Part shown: in pieces, positions 53,045 through 61,594 of the stretch | How the letters are laid out: each line of letters begins with the position of its first letter | Numbering within the stretch: position 1 is the stretch's first letter | Assembly: GCA_902168205.1 (NCBI GenBank) | Contig: CABHOK010000002.1 | Span: 1-64,000, forward strand | Direction: 5' to 3' | DNA from: an uncultured Chitinophaga sp. | GTDB lineage: Bacteria > Bacteroidota > Bacteroidia > Cytophagales > Cyclobacteriaceae | Length of the DNA: 64,000 nucleotides | Notes under the pieces: model-generated | Databases searched by the model: none | What the model saw: only the letters and a program-made list of their open reading frames with translations | Told to the model about the DNA's origin: nothing | Position numbers and translations under genes: made by a program

Positions 53045-53105
53045 GCTTCAGGACGCTGGCTACTGGTTTCCGGAGGAGGGAAGCTGGTGGCCGGCAGCTC
53101 CTGAT
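53045..53105. repeat. Dispersed repeat family A, copy 3 (3' end of eutC)
   Basis: GACGCTGGCTACTGGTTTCC (53052-53071), GGAGGAGGGAAGCTGGTGGC and CGGCAGCTCC. The words match the 'GCTGGTTACTG' and 'CCGGCAGC' forms of copy 2. The last 14 codons and stop of eutC (SGAAGHQLPSSGNQ) are read from this stretch. Confidence 0.6.
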
Positions 53106-53857
53106 AAAATACTGTTATCCTTTAATTCCACACCCGACAATTTAAGTCGTAAAGCTTCCTGAGCAAGATATACTATTTTAGTAGCAGCGTCTGTATATAC
53201 CAATCCCTCCGGACGTATATTGCTGATGCAGTTGCGTGATTCATCCGTTAATCCAACGGATGGGTTATACGTTATATAGGCCCCCATGCTGTCGGGTGAT
53301 GTCAGTCCGGGACGTTCACCAATCAGGATCACAACAATTTTAGCGCAGAGCAGTTGTCCTATCGCATCACCAATCGCTACACGCGCTTGTTCAACAATGC
53401 ATAGCGGAGCAAGGGTAATCGCTGCACCTCGCAATGCAGCTATCGTATTTTGCAAGACGGGTATAGCATGACGATTGATGGCGGTGGCCGATAATCCATC
53501 GGCAAGTACAAATGCTACATCGGATGGATTATGTTCGATAGCAGTCAACGTATTTACAGATGTAGTGTCTAATCTTCTGCCACGATCGGGCCGCTTTAAA
53601 TACTCTTCGCGGTTGGTAACAGCACTTTTAAGATGGTATATGGGGAGGTCGAATGATTCGAGTGCTGTATGTAAAGCATGAACATCAAGCGATGAGTATA
53701 CAGCATCGCGTGCATGCGCGTGGGCCAGTTTGAAATTGAGCGCCTCTTGCAATGGAACTGAAACACCGGTTCTCCCCAGGGCAATTCGCGCTGCGGTTAA
53801 GGATTGCAGGGATTGCCAGGGATCCGCTATTACTGCTGATTTCTTTTCGGGAGTCAT
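53060..53857 (-). CDS. eutC: Ethanolamine ammonia-lyase small subunit
   Basis: 265 aa. EutC pairs with EutB to form the B12-dependent lyase that converts ethanolamine to acetaldehyde and ammonia. The segments LTAARIALGRTGVSVPLQEA, NFKLAHAHARDAV, NPSDVAFVLADGLSATAI and LIGERPGLTSPDSMGAYITY are family landmarks, as are SNIRPEGL and AQEALRLKLSGVELKD. The tail after that point (NSILSGAAGHQLPSSGNQ) goes beyond the conserved core and lies in a family A repeat. Its partner gene eutB is about 4.6 kb away with unrelated genes between, although the two are usually adjacent. It also converges on the permease gene. Confidence 0.92.
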   Translation of the reverse strand: MTPEKKSAVIADPWQSLQSLTAARIALGRTGVSVPLQEALNFKLAHAHARDAVYSSLDVHALHTALESFDLPIYHLKSAVTNREEYLKRPDRGRRLDTTSVNTLTAIEHNPSDVAFVLADGLSATAINRHAIPVLQNTIAALRGAAITLAPLCIVEQARVAIGDAIGQLLCAKIVVILIGERPGLTSPDSMGAYITYNPSVGLTDESRNCISNIRPEGLVYTDAATKIVYLAQEALRLKLSGVELKDNSILSGAAGHQLPSSGNQ

Positions 53858-53946
53858 TCGTCTCGACTAAAAAAATAAAGTTACTATATAGTTTCGATTT
53901 TATATTTCATTATATCACTTTTAGTAGTATCGATTCGGACAAGCCA

Positions 53947-54426
53947 ATGAAGCACTCAGAACTTGTGACACTACGATTCAGGAAAGCCGTTCGTGACGAT
54001 GTATCGTTCATCGTGCAACTTCTGGCAAATGATAAACTCGGAGCAAAACGAGAGGACTATCATAATCCGTTGCCCGAAGTATACTATACGGCTTTCGATA
54101 AGATCGATGCTGATGCTAATCAACAGTTAATTGTTGTGGAGAATGATGCTGCTGAAATTATAGGTACACTGCAATTGAGCTTTCTTCAGTATCTAACGTA
54201 TCGCGGAGGTATCCGTGTACAGATTGAAGCCGTTCGTGTGCGTGAAGATATGCGTGGTGCCGGCATTGGCCAGCAAATTTTTGAATGGGCTATTGAGCAC
54301 GCGCGAAAAGCGGGTGCACACATGGTGCAATTAACTACTGATAAAGAGCGTCCGGAAGCGATTCAGTTCTATCAGAAACTCGGTTTCAAGCCATCGCATG
54401 AGGGAATGAAATTGCACCTGGTATAA
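53947..54426 (+). CDS. GNAT-family N-acetyltransferase
   Basis: 159 aa. The GNAT core is clear: TLRFRKAVRDDVSFIVQLLA (about 8-27), IEAVRVREDMRGAGIGQQIF (about 101-120, the acetyl-CoA loop RGAGIG) and GAHMVQLTTDKERPEAIQFY with QKLGFKPSHEGMK. A longer open frame begins at 53752, but that part overlaps eutC on the other strand and does not look like a GNAT N-terminus, so I choose the ATG at 53947. The substrate is unknown. It is divergent from eutC with 89 bp between the starts. Confidence 0.86.
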   Translation: MKHSELVTLRFRKAVRDDVSFIVQLLANDKLGAKREDYHNPLPEVYYTAFDKIDADANQQLIVVENDAAEIIGTLQLSFLQYLTYRGGIRVQIEAVRVREDMRGAGIGQQIFEWAIEHARKAGAHMVQLTTDKERPEAIQFYQKLGFKPSHEGMKLHLV

Positions 54427-54550
54427 TTGTACTATAAATCTTACTAAAATATTACGTGCTATATAATAACAGTCTATCCATATCAAACTTTTCCTGTTTT
54501 TGAATCATCTTTAGCACGGAATTCATTCTACCTGTAGGATTCTTGTATTT

Positions 54551-55474
54551 ATGAAATTGAGATTAACTGTAGTCTTTGTCTCGCTGATATGTAGTTTCAA
54601 TACATTCGCTAACGAGCTCTGGAAAAAAGATTATTCGAAAATTGATTCTATTGCTAAGGCTGTTGAACCGAGGCGCAATCTTAAAAAGCTGGTATCAGAA
54701 CTCACCGACCATTGTCATAACGATGTCAGTAAATATAGGTCTATATTTACCTGGGTAGCCCATCATATCGAGTATGATCTGGAAGCATTGCGCAAGCCTG
54801 CGCTAAGAGAAACAGACCCGGAGAAAATCATCAAACGCGGCAAAGCTGTGTGTGCGGGGTATAGCAGTTTGTTCAAAACACTTTGTGAACAGGCAGGTCT
54901 GGAGTGTGTAACCATTACAGGTTGGGCAAAAGAAAGGACATTAATCGGAAAGGATTTTCCTAACAAAACAAATCATGCGTGGAGCGCTATACGAATTGAA
55001 AATGAATGGTATTTGTGTGATGTAACGTGGGCGGCCGGGAATACTACTGAAGAGAAACAAGTATTTACGTTTGAGTTCAATGATTCTTATTTCTGTACAC
55101 CTCCGGAGTTGTTTGCGTATTGTCACTTTCCCGAGGATAAGCAATGGTTTTTAGGTGGAAAAGTTTCGAAGAAGAAGTTTATGGAGCGTCCGCATTTTTA
55201 CTCAGGATCAATCCGCTACAAGATTCAGGATGTGGAGTCTGATGACGGAACAATAAAGTATAGGAATGGAGATAGTATCGATTTTCAATTCTCTACTGAT
55301 GTGCCCGACCCGGAGATTACGATATGCTGGGCCGGTGACAAATTCTCTAAAAGTATAGCATACGAAAAGAAAGGCGATACAATAACGTTTCGATGCATGC
55401 CCAATAGATATGTGCCCTTTTTGTACATTTATTTAAACAGCAAAGCAATACTTGGGTATAAAATAGTTAAGTAG
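54551..55474 (+). CDS. Exported transglutaminase-like protein
   Basis: 307 aa. A signal peptide (LTVVFVSLICSFNTFANELW) leads to a transglutaminase/protease-like domain: VCAGYSSLFKTLCEQAGLEC (about 101-120, nucleophile Cys in AVCAGYSS), KTNHAWSAIRIENEWYLCDV (catalytic His) and TWAAGN near the Asp (CDVTW). These proteins cleave or cross-link peptide bonds. The C-terminal third (about 190-307) is beta-rich and lacks a match I know. It precedes the cytochrome c gene in the same direction. The membership in a functional unit is uncertain. Confidence 0.82.
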   Translation: MKLRLTVVFVSLICSFNTFANELWKKDYSKIDSIAKAVEPRRNLKKLVSELTDHCHNDVSKYRSIFTWVAHHIEYDLEALRKPALRETDPEKIIKRGKAVCAGYSSLFKTLCEQAGLECVTITGWAKERTLIGKDFPNKTNHAWSAIRIENEWYLCDVTWAAGNTTEEKQVFTFEFNDSYFCTPPELFAYCHFPEDKQWFLGGKVSKKKFMERPHFYSGSIRYKIQDVESDDGTIKYRNGDSIDFQFSTDVPDPEITICWAGDKFSKSIAYEKKGDTITFRCMPNRYVPFLYIYLNSKAILGYKIVK

Positions 55475-55525
55475 ATTGTCGGTCAATTTTCTGTATATAC
55501 AACTGACATAAAAATTGCAATACAC

Positions 55526-55984
55526 ATGCAAAGTCTTGATACAGCACGTAAACTGGCAAATGTTATCGCGGTGCTTACACTTGGACTTTTTGCATTTACA
55601 TTTATAGCCAGCGATGAATTTAGTAATACCGATCAATTTGGTTGTGCTACTTTGGCCACAGAAGTATGTGACACACGCGATATAGAAACCATGAGCGGTC
55701 TTAGAGGTTATACCATTTTCAGAAGCAATTGTATGGCCTGTCATCGGCTGAACCAAAAGCTGATAGGGCCAGCGTTGAGTTATAGTATTCAAGTACGTGA
55801 TTCCGTTTGGCTTGGAAAAATGATCAGGAATGCGAATGACTTGATAAAGTCGGGTGATACACTGGCTATAACGGTATATAATGAATACAATCAACTGCCG
55901 CATACTTCATTTGAGGGATTTAGCGATGAAGAGCTGAACGATCTGATTGACTACCTGAAGCAGGCAAGTGAAGAGTCGATGTAA
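55526..55984 (+). CDS. Mono-heme cytochrome c, distal Met not evident
   Basis: 152 aa, exported or anchored by an N-terminal hydrophobic stretch (ANVIAVLTLGLFAFTFIA). The heme site is CMACH (69-73), with RGYTIFRSNCMACHRLNQKL and IGPALS fitting class I cytochromes. The usual distal Met motif near the C-terminus is replaced by NQLPHTSFEGFSDEEL, so a Met in the expected place is missing and the His of LPHTSF may serve. It could act as an electron carrier or as a sensor. It follows the transglutaminase gene by about 50 bp and converges with the lipoprotein gene. Confidence 0.82.
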   Translation: MQSLDTARKLANVIAVLTLGLFAFTFIASDEFSNTDQFGCATLATEVCDTRDIETMSGLRGYTIFRSNCMACHRLNQKLIGPALSYSIQVRDSVWLGKMIRNANDLIKSGDTLAITVYNEYNQLPHTSFEGFSDEELNDLIDYLKQASEESM

Positions 55985-55998
55985 TGGACTGATATATA

Positions 55999-56604
55999 CT
56001 AAAAAGTATACTCGATGCCGTTCACGAACGCCTTCTTTAAAACCTTTACTTGCCACATGCTTGTTGTACCTACACAGCCTATACCTGGTGCCAGGTAGAC
56101 GGTACTCTCCTCGTCAACAATCATGGGCACGTCATAAAAGTATCCTTTACACTCCGGTATTTCTTTTTCGCCAATCTCGACTGTTGTATAAAAACTTTCG
56201 ACGGTCGCCCTATCACCGAAATTACTTTTGAAAGACCATTGGTCACCGTGGCTCGCAAAAAGCCTATATAAGTTTTCTTCGTTCTCCCAACCTGTTCTCC
56301 AGCAATAGACATAACCATTGTTATCGATGTGATAGTAAGCAGTGTCATAGTGAATACTGGCCGATACGGCAAGCGGTCCGCCAACTACTTCATAATAGCG
56401 ATCACCATTTCGCTTTATGGTGGTTCGTACATATTCGCGTCTTATATACGATGACTTATAGGTAACAACTTCGTAATCCCAATAATTACCGACTCGTAGT
56501 GGAAGGTATGAATTCGTTTCTATGATGCCGTCTTTTTCATCTTCGGTGCAAGCGAGAAAAAGCAAGGCCATGCAGGCGACTGACAACAAGTATCGAAAAC
56601 TCAT
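55999..56604 (-). CDS. Lipoprotein of unknown function
   Basis: 201 aa. A lipobox (LLFLAC, Cys about 19) gives a probable outer-membrane lipoprotein. The mature part SYLPLRVGNYWDYEVVTYKS, with HYDTAYYHIDNNGYVYCWRT, belongs to a common Cytophagales type of small beta-rich lipoproteins with a 'LxxGNYWxYE' opening, but I cannot name a function. It is convergent with the cytochrome c gene and lies about 100 bp downstream of the next lipoprotein gene on the same strand. Confidence 0.75.
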   Translation of the reverse strand: MSFRYLLSVACMALLFLACTEDEKDGIIETNSYLPLRVGNYWDYEVVTYKSSYIRREYVRTTIKRNGDRYYEVVGGPLAVSASIHYDTAYYHIDNNGYVYCWRTGWENEENLYRLFASHGDQWSFKSNFGDRATVESFYTTVEIGEKEIPECKGYFYDVPMIVDEESTVYLAPGIGCVGTTSMWQVKVLKKAFVNGIEYTF

Positions 56605-56702
56605 GGGACAGGGTTTGTAATACAGACACGAACATCTCCTGTAAAGTTGTAAGCCTGGAATTAATCTTATGTTACGAGTATACTGGCAGCGGCAGTCCAG
56701 GT

Positions 56703-57674
56703 TTATTTTTTTACTGAAAACTTATCCACCGCCATAATTAAACTTTGCATATCCTGGTGAATGGAGCGTATGGTGGATTGAAGCTGGTTCAGCATCGATG
56801 CACGGGTATGCAGCCGGTCAGCATTATAGAGTCCTCCTTGCTTGAAATATAGTGCTACTGTTTTATCTGAAACCTTGTTGATCAGTTCGAATGCGATCCA
56901 ACGTTTTTTTATACTTTGTACCAATGAGATTGTGTGGCTGTTGCTGAAACTTTTCTCATTTAAGACATACCATGTGAATGGAGAGTATATTTCAGAGTGC
57001 AGGGGTTGAAACCAGATGTCTCCCAGTATATTTCTGCTGAAGTCCATTTGAATTTCTTTGCCGGATGTATCAAGCAGCAGAGCACCCAGTGCCGCAGCAG
57101 CAAGGCCACCACTTAAACTGACAGCATCTTGTGTATCGTCATTACTTACAGCCACGGCAGCAACTGTCACCGCTGCCCCAAGTATAACGGATGCTCCTGT
57201 GAGGACTGTATTTCTTTTCCGATTTATACCGTCCAGGTAGTTGGCCAGTTGATCGGCACGTTCGCCTTCACAATCCAGCTCGGCCGCAATCCCTTCTATT
57301 TCAGCAGAAGCCACCAACAATCTGTTTTGAATGATTGTTACAGTGTGTTCAACTTGGAATGTACGCTGAATGGATGAATCCTTCTGAAGTGATAATAATT
57401 GCTGAGTAAAGGGAAGTATACCCATGGCATTCGCCATCTGAATATCGTGATCGTTAAGTATATTTTTAATCTGGGGATTGCGCTGTAATAATGAATCAAT
57501 GTTGGTTAGTGGCAGGTATGTTATATCGTACGAATAGCTTGTAGCAGGTGCGCAGTATGTACTTTGTACAATGAGGGGCGCGTGACGAACAACGCGTAGA
57601 CTGCTGCAGGACGTCATCATGATAGCTATGATAACAGCAGTGATTAGCAAGCGAAGGTTTCTGGGTATATGCAT
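56703..57674 (-). CDS. Predicted lipoprotein of unknown function
   Basis: 323 aa. Lipobox MMTSC (Cys about 23). A Gly/Ala/Val-rich stretch (about 155-200; TVLTGASVILGAAVTVAAVA, then AAAALGALLL) could be one or two membrane-spanning or glycine-zipper segments, as in lipoproteins that insert into membranes. The N-terminal part contains coiled-coil-like stretches (VASAEIEGIAAELDCEGERA), the rest is not recognised. It lies between another lipoprotein gene and the PAS-kinase fragment on the minus strand. Confidence 0.65.
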   Translation of the reverse strand: MHIPRNLRLLITAVIIAIMMTSCSSLRVVRHAPLIVQSTYCAPATSYSYDITYLPLTNIDSLLQRNPQIKNILNDHDIQMANAMGILPFTQQLLSLQKDSSIQRTFQVEHTVTIIQNRLLVASAEIEGIAAELDCEGERADQLANYLDGINRKRNTVLTGASVILGAAVTVAAVAVSNDDTQDAVSLSGGLAAAALGALLLDTSGKEIQMDFSRNILGDIWFQPLHSEIYSPFTWYVLNEKSFSNSHTISLVQSIKKRWIAFELINKVSDKTVALYFKQGGLYNADRLHTRASMLNQLQSTIRSIHQDMQSLIMAVDKFSVKK

Positions 57675-57769
57675 GTCCTTCCATCCGTATTTCTTAAGAT
57701 GCAGAAGCTATGCAAAAGTCACAGTTACTCCCAGGAGACTATATATTGGTTTGTGTCCAATCCGAATCT

Positions 57770-58429
57770 TTAATTGTCGACCGAATGTTGATTGATCTCG
57801 TGAATTACCTCGTCCAGCTTGATGACGGTTCGTTTGAGACAGGTAATAATTTCTTTTGAGAAGCTGCCATCGAAATGATCGTGTTCGATCAATTGAATCA
57901 ATCCGAGAATAGTGGCAACGGGTCCGCGCAACTCATGACTGTTTTTATACGATATGATATCGAGTTTATCGAGTTGTATTTCGATTTTCTCGCGCAGGTC
58001 CATTACCTCACCAACGTCTGATGCCATGGTGAGTACAGTCTTCGGTTTGTTGTGTTCATCTAGTCGCAGCACAGCAATGCGCAATTGTATATATTGATAA
58101 ACGCTATCCTTGCGCAATACGCGTATCGTGCATTCTTTGAACGGAGCTTCAGGTTCGTTGAATAGTGATTCAAAAGTATTCAACTGGATCATCCGGTCGT
58201 CAGGATGAACAATCTTCTCAAACAGATTTCTGCTTAGTGTAAAAAACTCTTCTTCGGTATATCCCAAATGCTGCGATGTCCACTCGCTGGTGCAGATCAA
58301 CTCTCTGTTCTGAACATCTACTACTTCAATACTTACAGGCGATATTTTACAGAGCTTGCTGAAGATCAGTTCATCATCATCTTGCATAGGAGTAGGGTTG
58401 GGATCGGTGGTAGCATGAAGATAAGACAT
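57770..58429 (-). CDS. PAS plus HisKA protein lacking an ATPase domain
   Basis: 219 aa. A PAS domain (about 25-140; SPVSIEVVDVQNRELICTSE, LGYTEEEFFTLSRNLFEKIV) is followed by a dimerisation helix with the phosphoacceptor motif NSHELRGPVATILGLIQLIE (about 168-187). The frame ends at SVDN without any HATPase_c domain, and the next gene is unrelated. So it cannot autophosphorylate alone; it may act as a phosphotransfer partner, a dominant partner of a full kinase, or be a remnant. It lies 40 bp after eutB on the same strand, so co-expression with ethanolamine use is possible. Confidence 0.8.
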   Translation of the reverse strand: MSYLHATTDPNPTPMQDDDELIFSKLCKISPVSIEVVDVQNRELICTSEWTSQHLGYTEEEFFTLSRNLFEKIVHPDDRMIQLNTFESLFNEPEAPFKECTIRVLRKDSVYQYIQLRIAVLRLDEHNKPKTVLTMASDVGEVMDLREKIEIQLDKLDIISYKNSHELRGPVATILGLIQLIEHDHFDGSFSKEIITCLKRTVIKLDEVIHEINQHSVDN

Positions 58430-58468
58430 TTACCCAGCAGATGACAGTGTACTTTCGGTTATTTTACT

Positions 58469-59845
58469 TTACCACTTTTCCTGTAGCAGCGGATGTGATG
58501 CCGGTACGGATATCAGATTCCCGGCAGGATCCATAATCTCCTGTCGCTGTAACCAGCTTTCAAATTCGGGTGCTGCACGAAGTCCTAATACTTTACGGAT
58601 ATAGAGTGCATCGTGAAAAGAAGTTGATTGATAGTTCAGCATAATGTCATCAGCGCCCGGCACACCCATGATATAGTTACATCCCGCTACACCGAGCAGT
58701 GTGAGTAAATTATCCATGTCATCCTGATCAGCTTCGGCATGATTGGTATAGCAAATGTCCATGCCCATGGGCAGGCCCAACAGCTTCGCGCAGAAATGAT
58801 CTTCCAATGCTGCACGAATGATCTGCTTACCGTCAAATAAATATTCCGGACCTATAAATCCGACAACAGAATTTACCAGCAATGGATTGAACTTCCGGGC
58901 CACAGCATAAGCACGCGCTTCACAGGTTTGCTGATCCACACCGTCATGGGCATTTGCTGAAAGCGAACTTCCCTGTCCGGTCTCAAAGTACATTACATTA
59001 TTACCCATGGTACCGCGTTGCAACGAAAGCGTTGCTTCGTACGCCTCCTGCAACATGGATAGTGATATACCAAAGCTCTTGTTTGTTTTCTCGGTTCCTC
59101 CGACGGACTGAAAAGTAAGATCTACCGGGGCGCCATTTTCCAGTAGCCTGAGCGTTGTGGTAACATGGCATAGTATACAGGATTGTACGGGTATAGTAAA
59201 ACGCTCGCGTACATGATCGATCATCTTCAACAATGCCGATACAGTTGCAGGATTGTCGGTTGCCGGATTAATGCCAATAACAGCATCACCACTTCCATAG
59301 AGTAATCCATCCAGCAGACTTGCCGCTATACCTTTCAAGTCGTCAGTTGGATGGTTGGGTTGCAGCCGCGTGGAGAGACGTCCTTTCAACCCAATGGTAT
59401 TTCGAAAGCGCGTTACGACTTCGCATTTGGCAGCAACGGTAATCAGGTCTTGATTACGCATGATTTTGGACACTGCGGCTGTCATCTCTGGAGTAAACCC
59501 GTTCGCGATTGCTTGCAATGTTTTTGTGTCAGCTAAGTCGGAGAGAAGCCAGTCGCGCAACTCACCAACGGTAAGGCTACTGATTGACTGGAATGCAGCT
59601 TTGTCATGTGAATCAATGATAAGCCTGGTTACTTCATCAGTCTCGTATGGAATAACGACCTCGTCCAGAAATCTTTTTAACGGAACATCTGCCAGTGCCA
59701 GTTGTGCAGCTACACGTTCCTCGTAGCGTTCTGCGGCCAATTCTGCCAATGCATCGCCAGATCGAAACGGAGACGCTTTGGCAAGCAACATCCGAAGGTT
59801 GTCAAATGTATAGGTGAGATTCCGTATAGTATAGCGATAGGCCAT
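58469..59845 (-). CDS. eutB: Ethanolamine ammonia-lyase large subunit
   Basis: 458 aa, the usual length. EutB carries the adenosylcobalamin- and ethanolamine-binding TIM barrel. Landmarks are RLQPNHPTDDLKGIAASLLD (about 160-180), GDAVIGINPATDNPATVSAL, QSCILCHVTTTLRLLENGAP, ETGQGSSLSANAHDGVDQQT and MGMDICYTNHAEADQDDMDN with GVPGADDIMLNYQSTSFHDA. Product acetaldehyde and ammonia stay in the cytoplasm. The permease gene ends 6 bp upstream, so they are co-transcribed; the small subunit eutC lies far downstream. No microcompartment shell or acetaldehyde dehydrogenase genes are seen nearby. Confidence 0.96.
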   Translation of the reverse strand: MAYRYTIRNLTYTFDNLRMLLAKASPFRSGDALAELAAERYEERVAAQLALADVPLKRFLDEVVIPYETDEVTRLIIDSHDKAAFQSISSLTVGELRDWLLSDLADTKTLQAIANGFTPEMTAAVSKIMRNQDLITVAAKCEVVTRFRNTIGLKGRLSTRLQPNHPTDDLKGIAASLLDGLLYGSGDAVIGINPATDNPATVSALLKMIDHVRERFTIPVQSCILCHVTTTLRLLENGAPVDLTFQSVGGTEKTNKSFGISLSMLQEAYEATLSLQRGTMGNNVMYFETGQGSSLSANAHDGVDQQTCEARAYAVARKFNPLLVNSVVGFIGPEYLFDGKQIIRAALEDHFCAKLLGLPMGMDICYTNHAEADQDDMDNLLTLLGVAGCNYIMGVPGADDIMLNYQSTSFHDALYIRKVLGLRAAPEFESWLQRQEIMDPAGNLISVPASHPLLQEKW

Positions 59846-59851
59846 ATACCT

Positions 59852-61207
59852 TCAGTTGGTTTCGGTTGAAGGAATTAAGTCGGGATCATTCACAGGAATC
59901 GTATCTTTTTTCTTCCAGGCAAACAGTATTGCGGTAATGCCGAATCCGATCATGAATAATATACTCAGCCAGAAGTTATAGTATATAATCGCCACCAGGC
60001 ATAGACACGATAATACCAGGGCGATGCCGGGAAAATATGGATACAACGGTGCTCGTACCGGACGTTCGAGCATGGGTTCTTTTTTACGCAAAGCAAACAG
60101 GCTTAGCATACTGATAATATACATCACTACCGCTCCTAATCCGGAGAGGATAATCAGTTTATCGGTTGTGCCGGAGTATAGCGCCAGTATACCTATAATT
60201 CCTCCGGCTATTAATGCCCAATGCGGTGTTTGATAGCGCTTGTTCACGTTGGAAAGTACAGGCGGCAGAAAACCACTGCGCGCCATGGCAAATATTTGTC
60301 GTGAGTAACTGATGATAATACCATGGAACGATGCTACTAATCCAAATAGTCCTATACCGGCAAATAACTTGGTGATGCTATTGTCTTTGCCGAGCACCTG
60401 TCCAATCGTTTCGGGTAGAGGGTAGTCAATTACCGAGAGCATTTGCCAATCGGCAGCGCCCCCTGAAAGAATCATGACACCGAGTGCCAGGAGCATGAGC
60501 GTAAGAATTCCGGATATATAGCCAATGGGTATATTTCGATTAGGATCTTTTACTTCCTCTGCCACCATGGCTACCCCTTCAATGGCCAGGTAAAACCAGA
60601 CAGCGAATGGAAGTGCAGCGAATACACCCATCCAGTTTATAGGAGTGGCGTTCCTGATAAAATTCTCAGTTTCGAAATGAGGAGCAACGATTCCCATAAA
60701 AATGAGCAGCTCCACAACAGCAAGTAAGGTTACAATCAATGAGAATATGGCCGATTCTTTTATTCCCAGCATATTGATCAAGGTAAAAAGTATATAGCAG
60801 CCTACGGCAGTATATAAAGTCGGAACAGACGGATAAATAAAGTGAACGTAACTCCCGAGCGCAAAAGCAATGGCTGGTGTAGCCAGCAGGAATTCAATGA
60901 GTGTAGCGTATCCGGCTATCAATCCTCCCCACGGACCGAAAGCCCGAAGTGAATAAGCGAACGGACCTCCCGCCTGCGGTATAGCTGTGGTGAGTTCCGT
61001 GAAGCTGAAAATGAATGTGATGTACATTACAGAAATGACGAGTGTGGCGATGAGGAATCCGATTGTACCGGCTACACCCCATCCATAGTTCCAGCCGAAG
61101 TACTCTCCGGAGATAACGAGTCCAACGGCCAGTGCCCACAGGTGTATCGGGCGAAGCGCTTTTTTTAATGCTACTTTTTCAGGTGAGGAGTGGTTCATAT
61201 AAGCCAA
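59852..61207 (-). CDS. eat: Ethanolamine permease (APC family, Eat type)
   Basis: 451 aa, about 12 membrane segments. The N-terminus LRPIHLWALAVGLVISGEYF with GWNYGWGVAGTIGFL is characteristic of the ethanolamine permease family in the amino-acid/polyamine superfamily, and the 'AIPQAGGPFAYSLRAFGPWG' stretch (about 75-94) is the conserved substrate region. It is six bases upstream of eutB on the same strand, so it very likely imports ethanolamine for the lyase. Met4 could also be the start. Some close relatives transport other amines, so the symbol is given on the basis of context and motif. Confidence 0.88.
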   Translation of the reverse strand: MAYMNHSSPEKVALKKALRPIHLWALAVGLVISGEYFGWNYGWGVAGTIGFLIATLVISVMYITFIFSFTELTTAIPQAGGPFAYSLRAFGPWGGLIAGYATLIEFLLATPAIAFALGSYVHFIYPSVPTLYTAVGCYILFTLINMLGIKESAIFSLIVTLLAVVELLIFMGIVAPHFETENFIRNATPINWMGVFAALPFAVWFYLAIEGVAMVAEEVKDPNRNIPIGYISGILTLMLLALGVMILSGGAADWQMLSVIDYPLPETIGQVLGKDNSITKLFAGIGLFGLVASFHGIIISYSRQIFAMARSGFLPPVLSNVNKRYQTPHWALIAGGIIGILALYSGTTDKLIILSGLGAVVMYIISMLSLFALRKKEPMLERPVRAPLYPYFPGIALVLSCLCLVAIIYYNFWLSILFMIGFGITAILFAWKKKDTIPVNDPDLIPSTETN

Positions 61208-61353
61208 TGTACTAAAACACGGGCATCGTGTATATATACAAGTTGTTGTTTTTTGAGGAGTCCTTGATGAAAAGTTCCCTCTTTCGATTGCAGAGAAAAC
61301 TCCATAAAAGACTTTTTTGGGTTGGCATCAAATTTTTCAGGCATTTATAACAA

Positions 61354-61581
61354 ATGATTACCACTATGAACAAAGTATACTATAAGGGCCAGGCCTACGA
61401 TTTTAAAATGAACCGACTGACTTCAGGTCAGCGTCATTATTCTCTTTATAAAGACGGTTTGTTGACGCATTCTGTGATGGAAGACGATCTGGACAAGCGA
61501 ACCATTGTATCGTTTATACTGGACGCGTATTATAAAAGCATTAGCGAGCCGCAGCCTACCTTCCTGCAATTGTTAAAATGA
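61354..61581 (+). CDS. Small protein of unknown function
   Basis: 75 aa, not recognised. It is mostly soluble, basic near the start (MNKVYYKGQAYDFKMNRLTS), with no signal peptide or Cys pattern, and ends LQLLK. Codon use is ordinary for the window. It is divergent from the ethanolamine permease with 146 bp between the starts. No role can be stated. Confidence 0.55.
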   Translation: MITTMNKVYYKGQAYDFKMNRLTSGQRHYSLYKDGLLTHSVMEDDLDKRTIVSFILDAYYKSISEPQPTFLQLLK

Positions 61582-61594
61582 TTTGTAGAAATTA

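Noticed and set aside
151-53105. Repeat families A, B and C considered as CRISPR arrays
   Set aside because: No regular spacer of constant length between units and no cas genes; words vary and sit singly at gene ends.
53752-53946. N-terminal extension of the GNAT gene
   Set aside because: It overlaps eutC on the other strand and does not match a GNAT start; the ATG at 53947 fits the fold.
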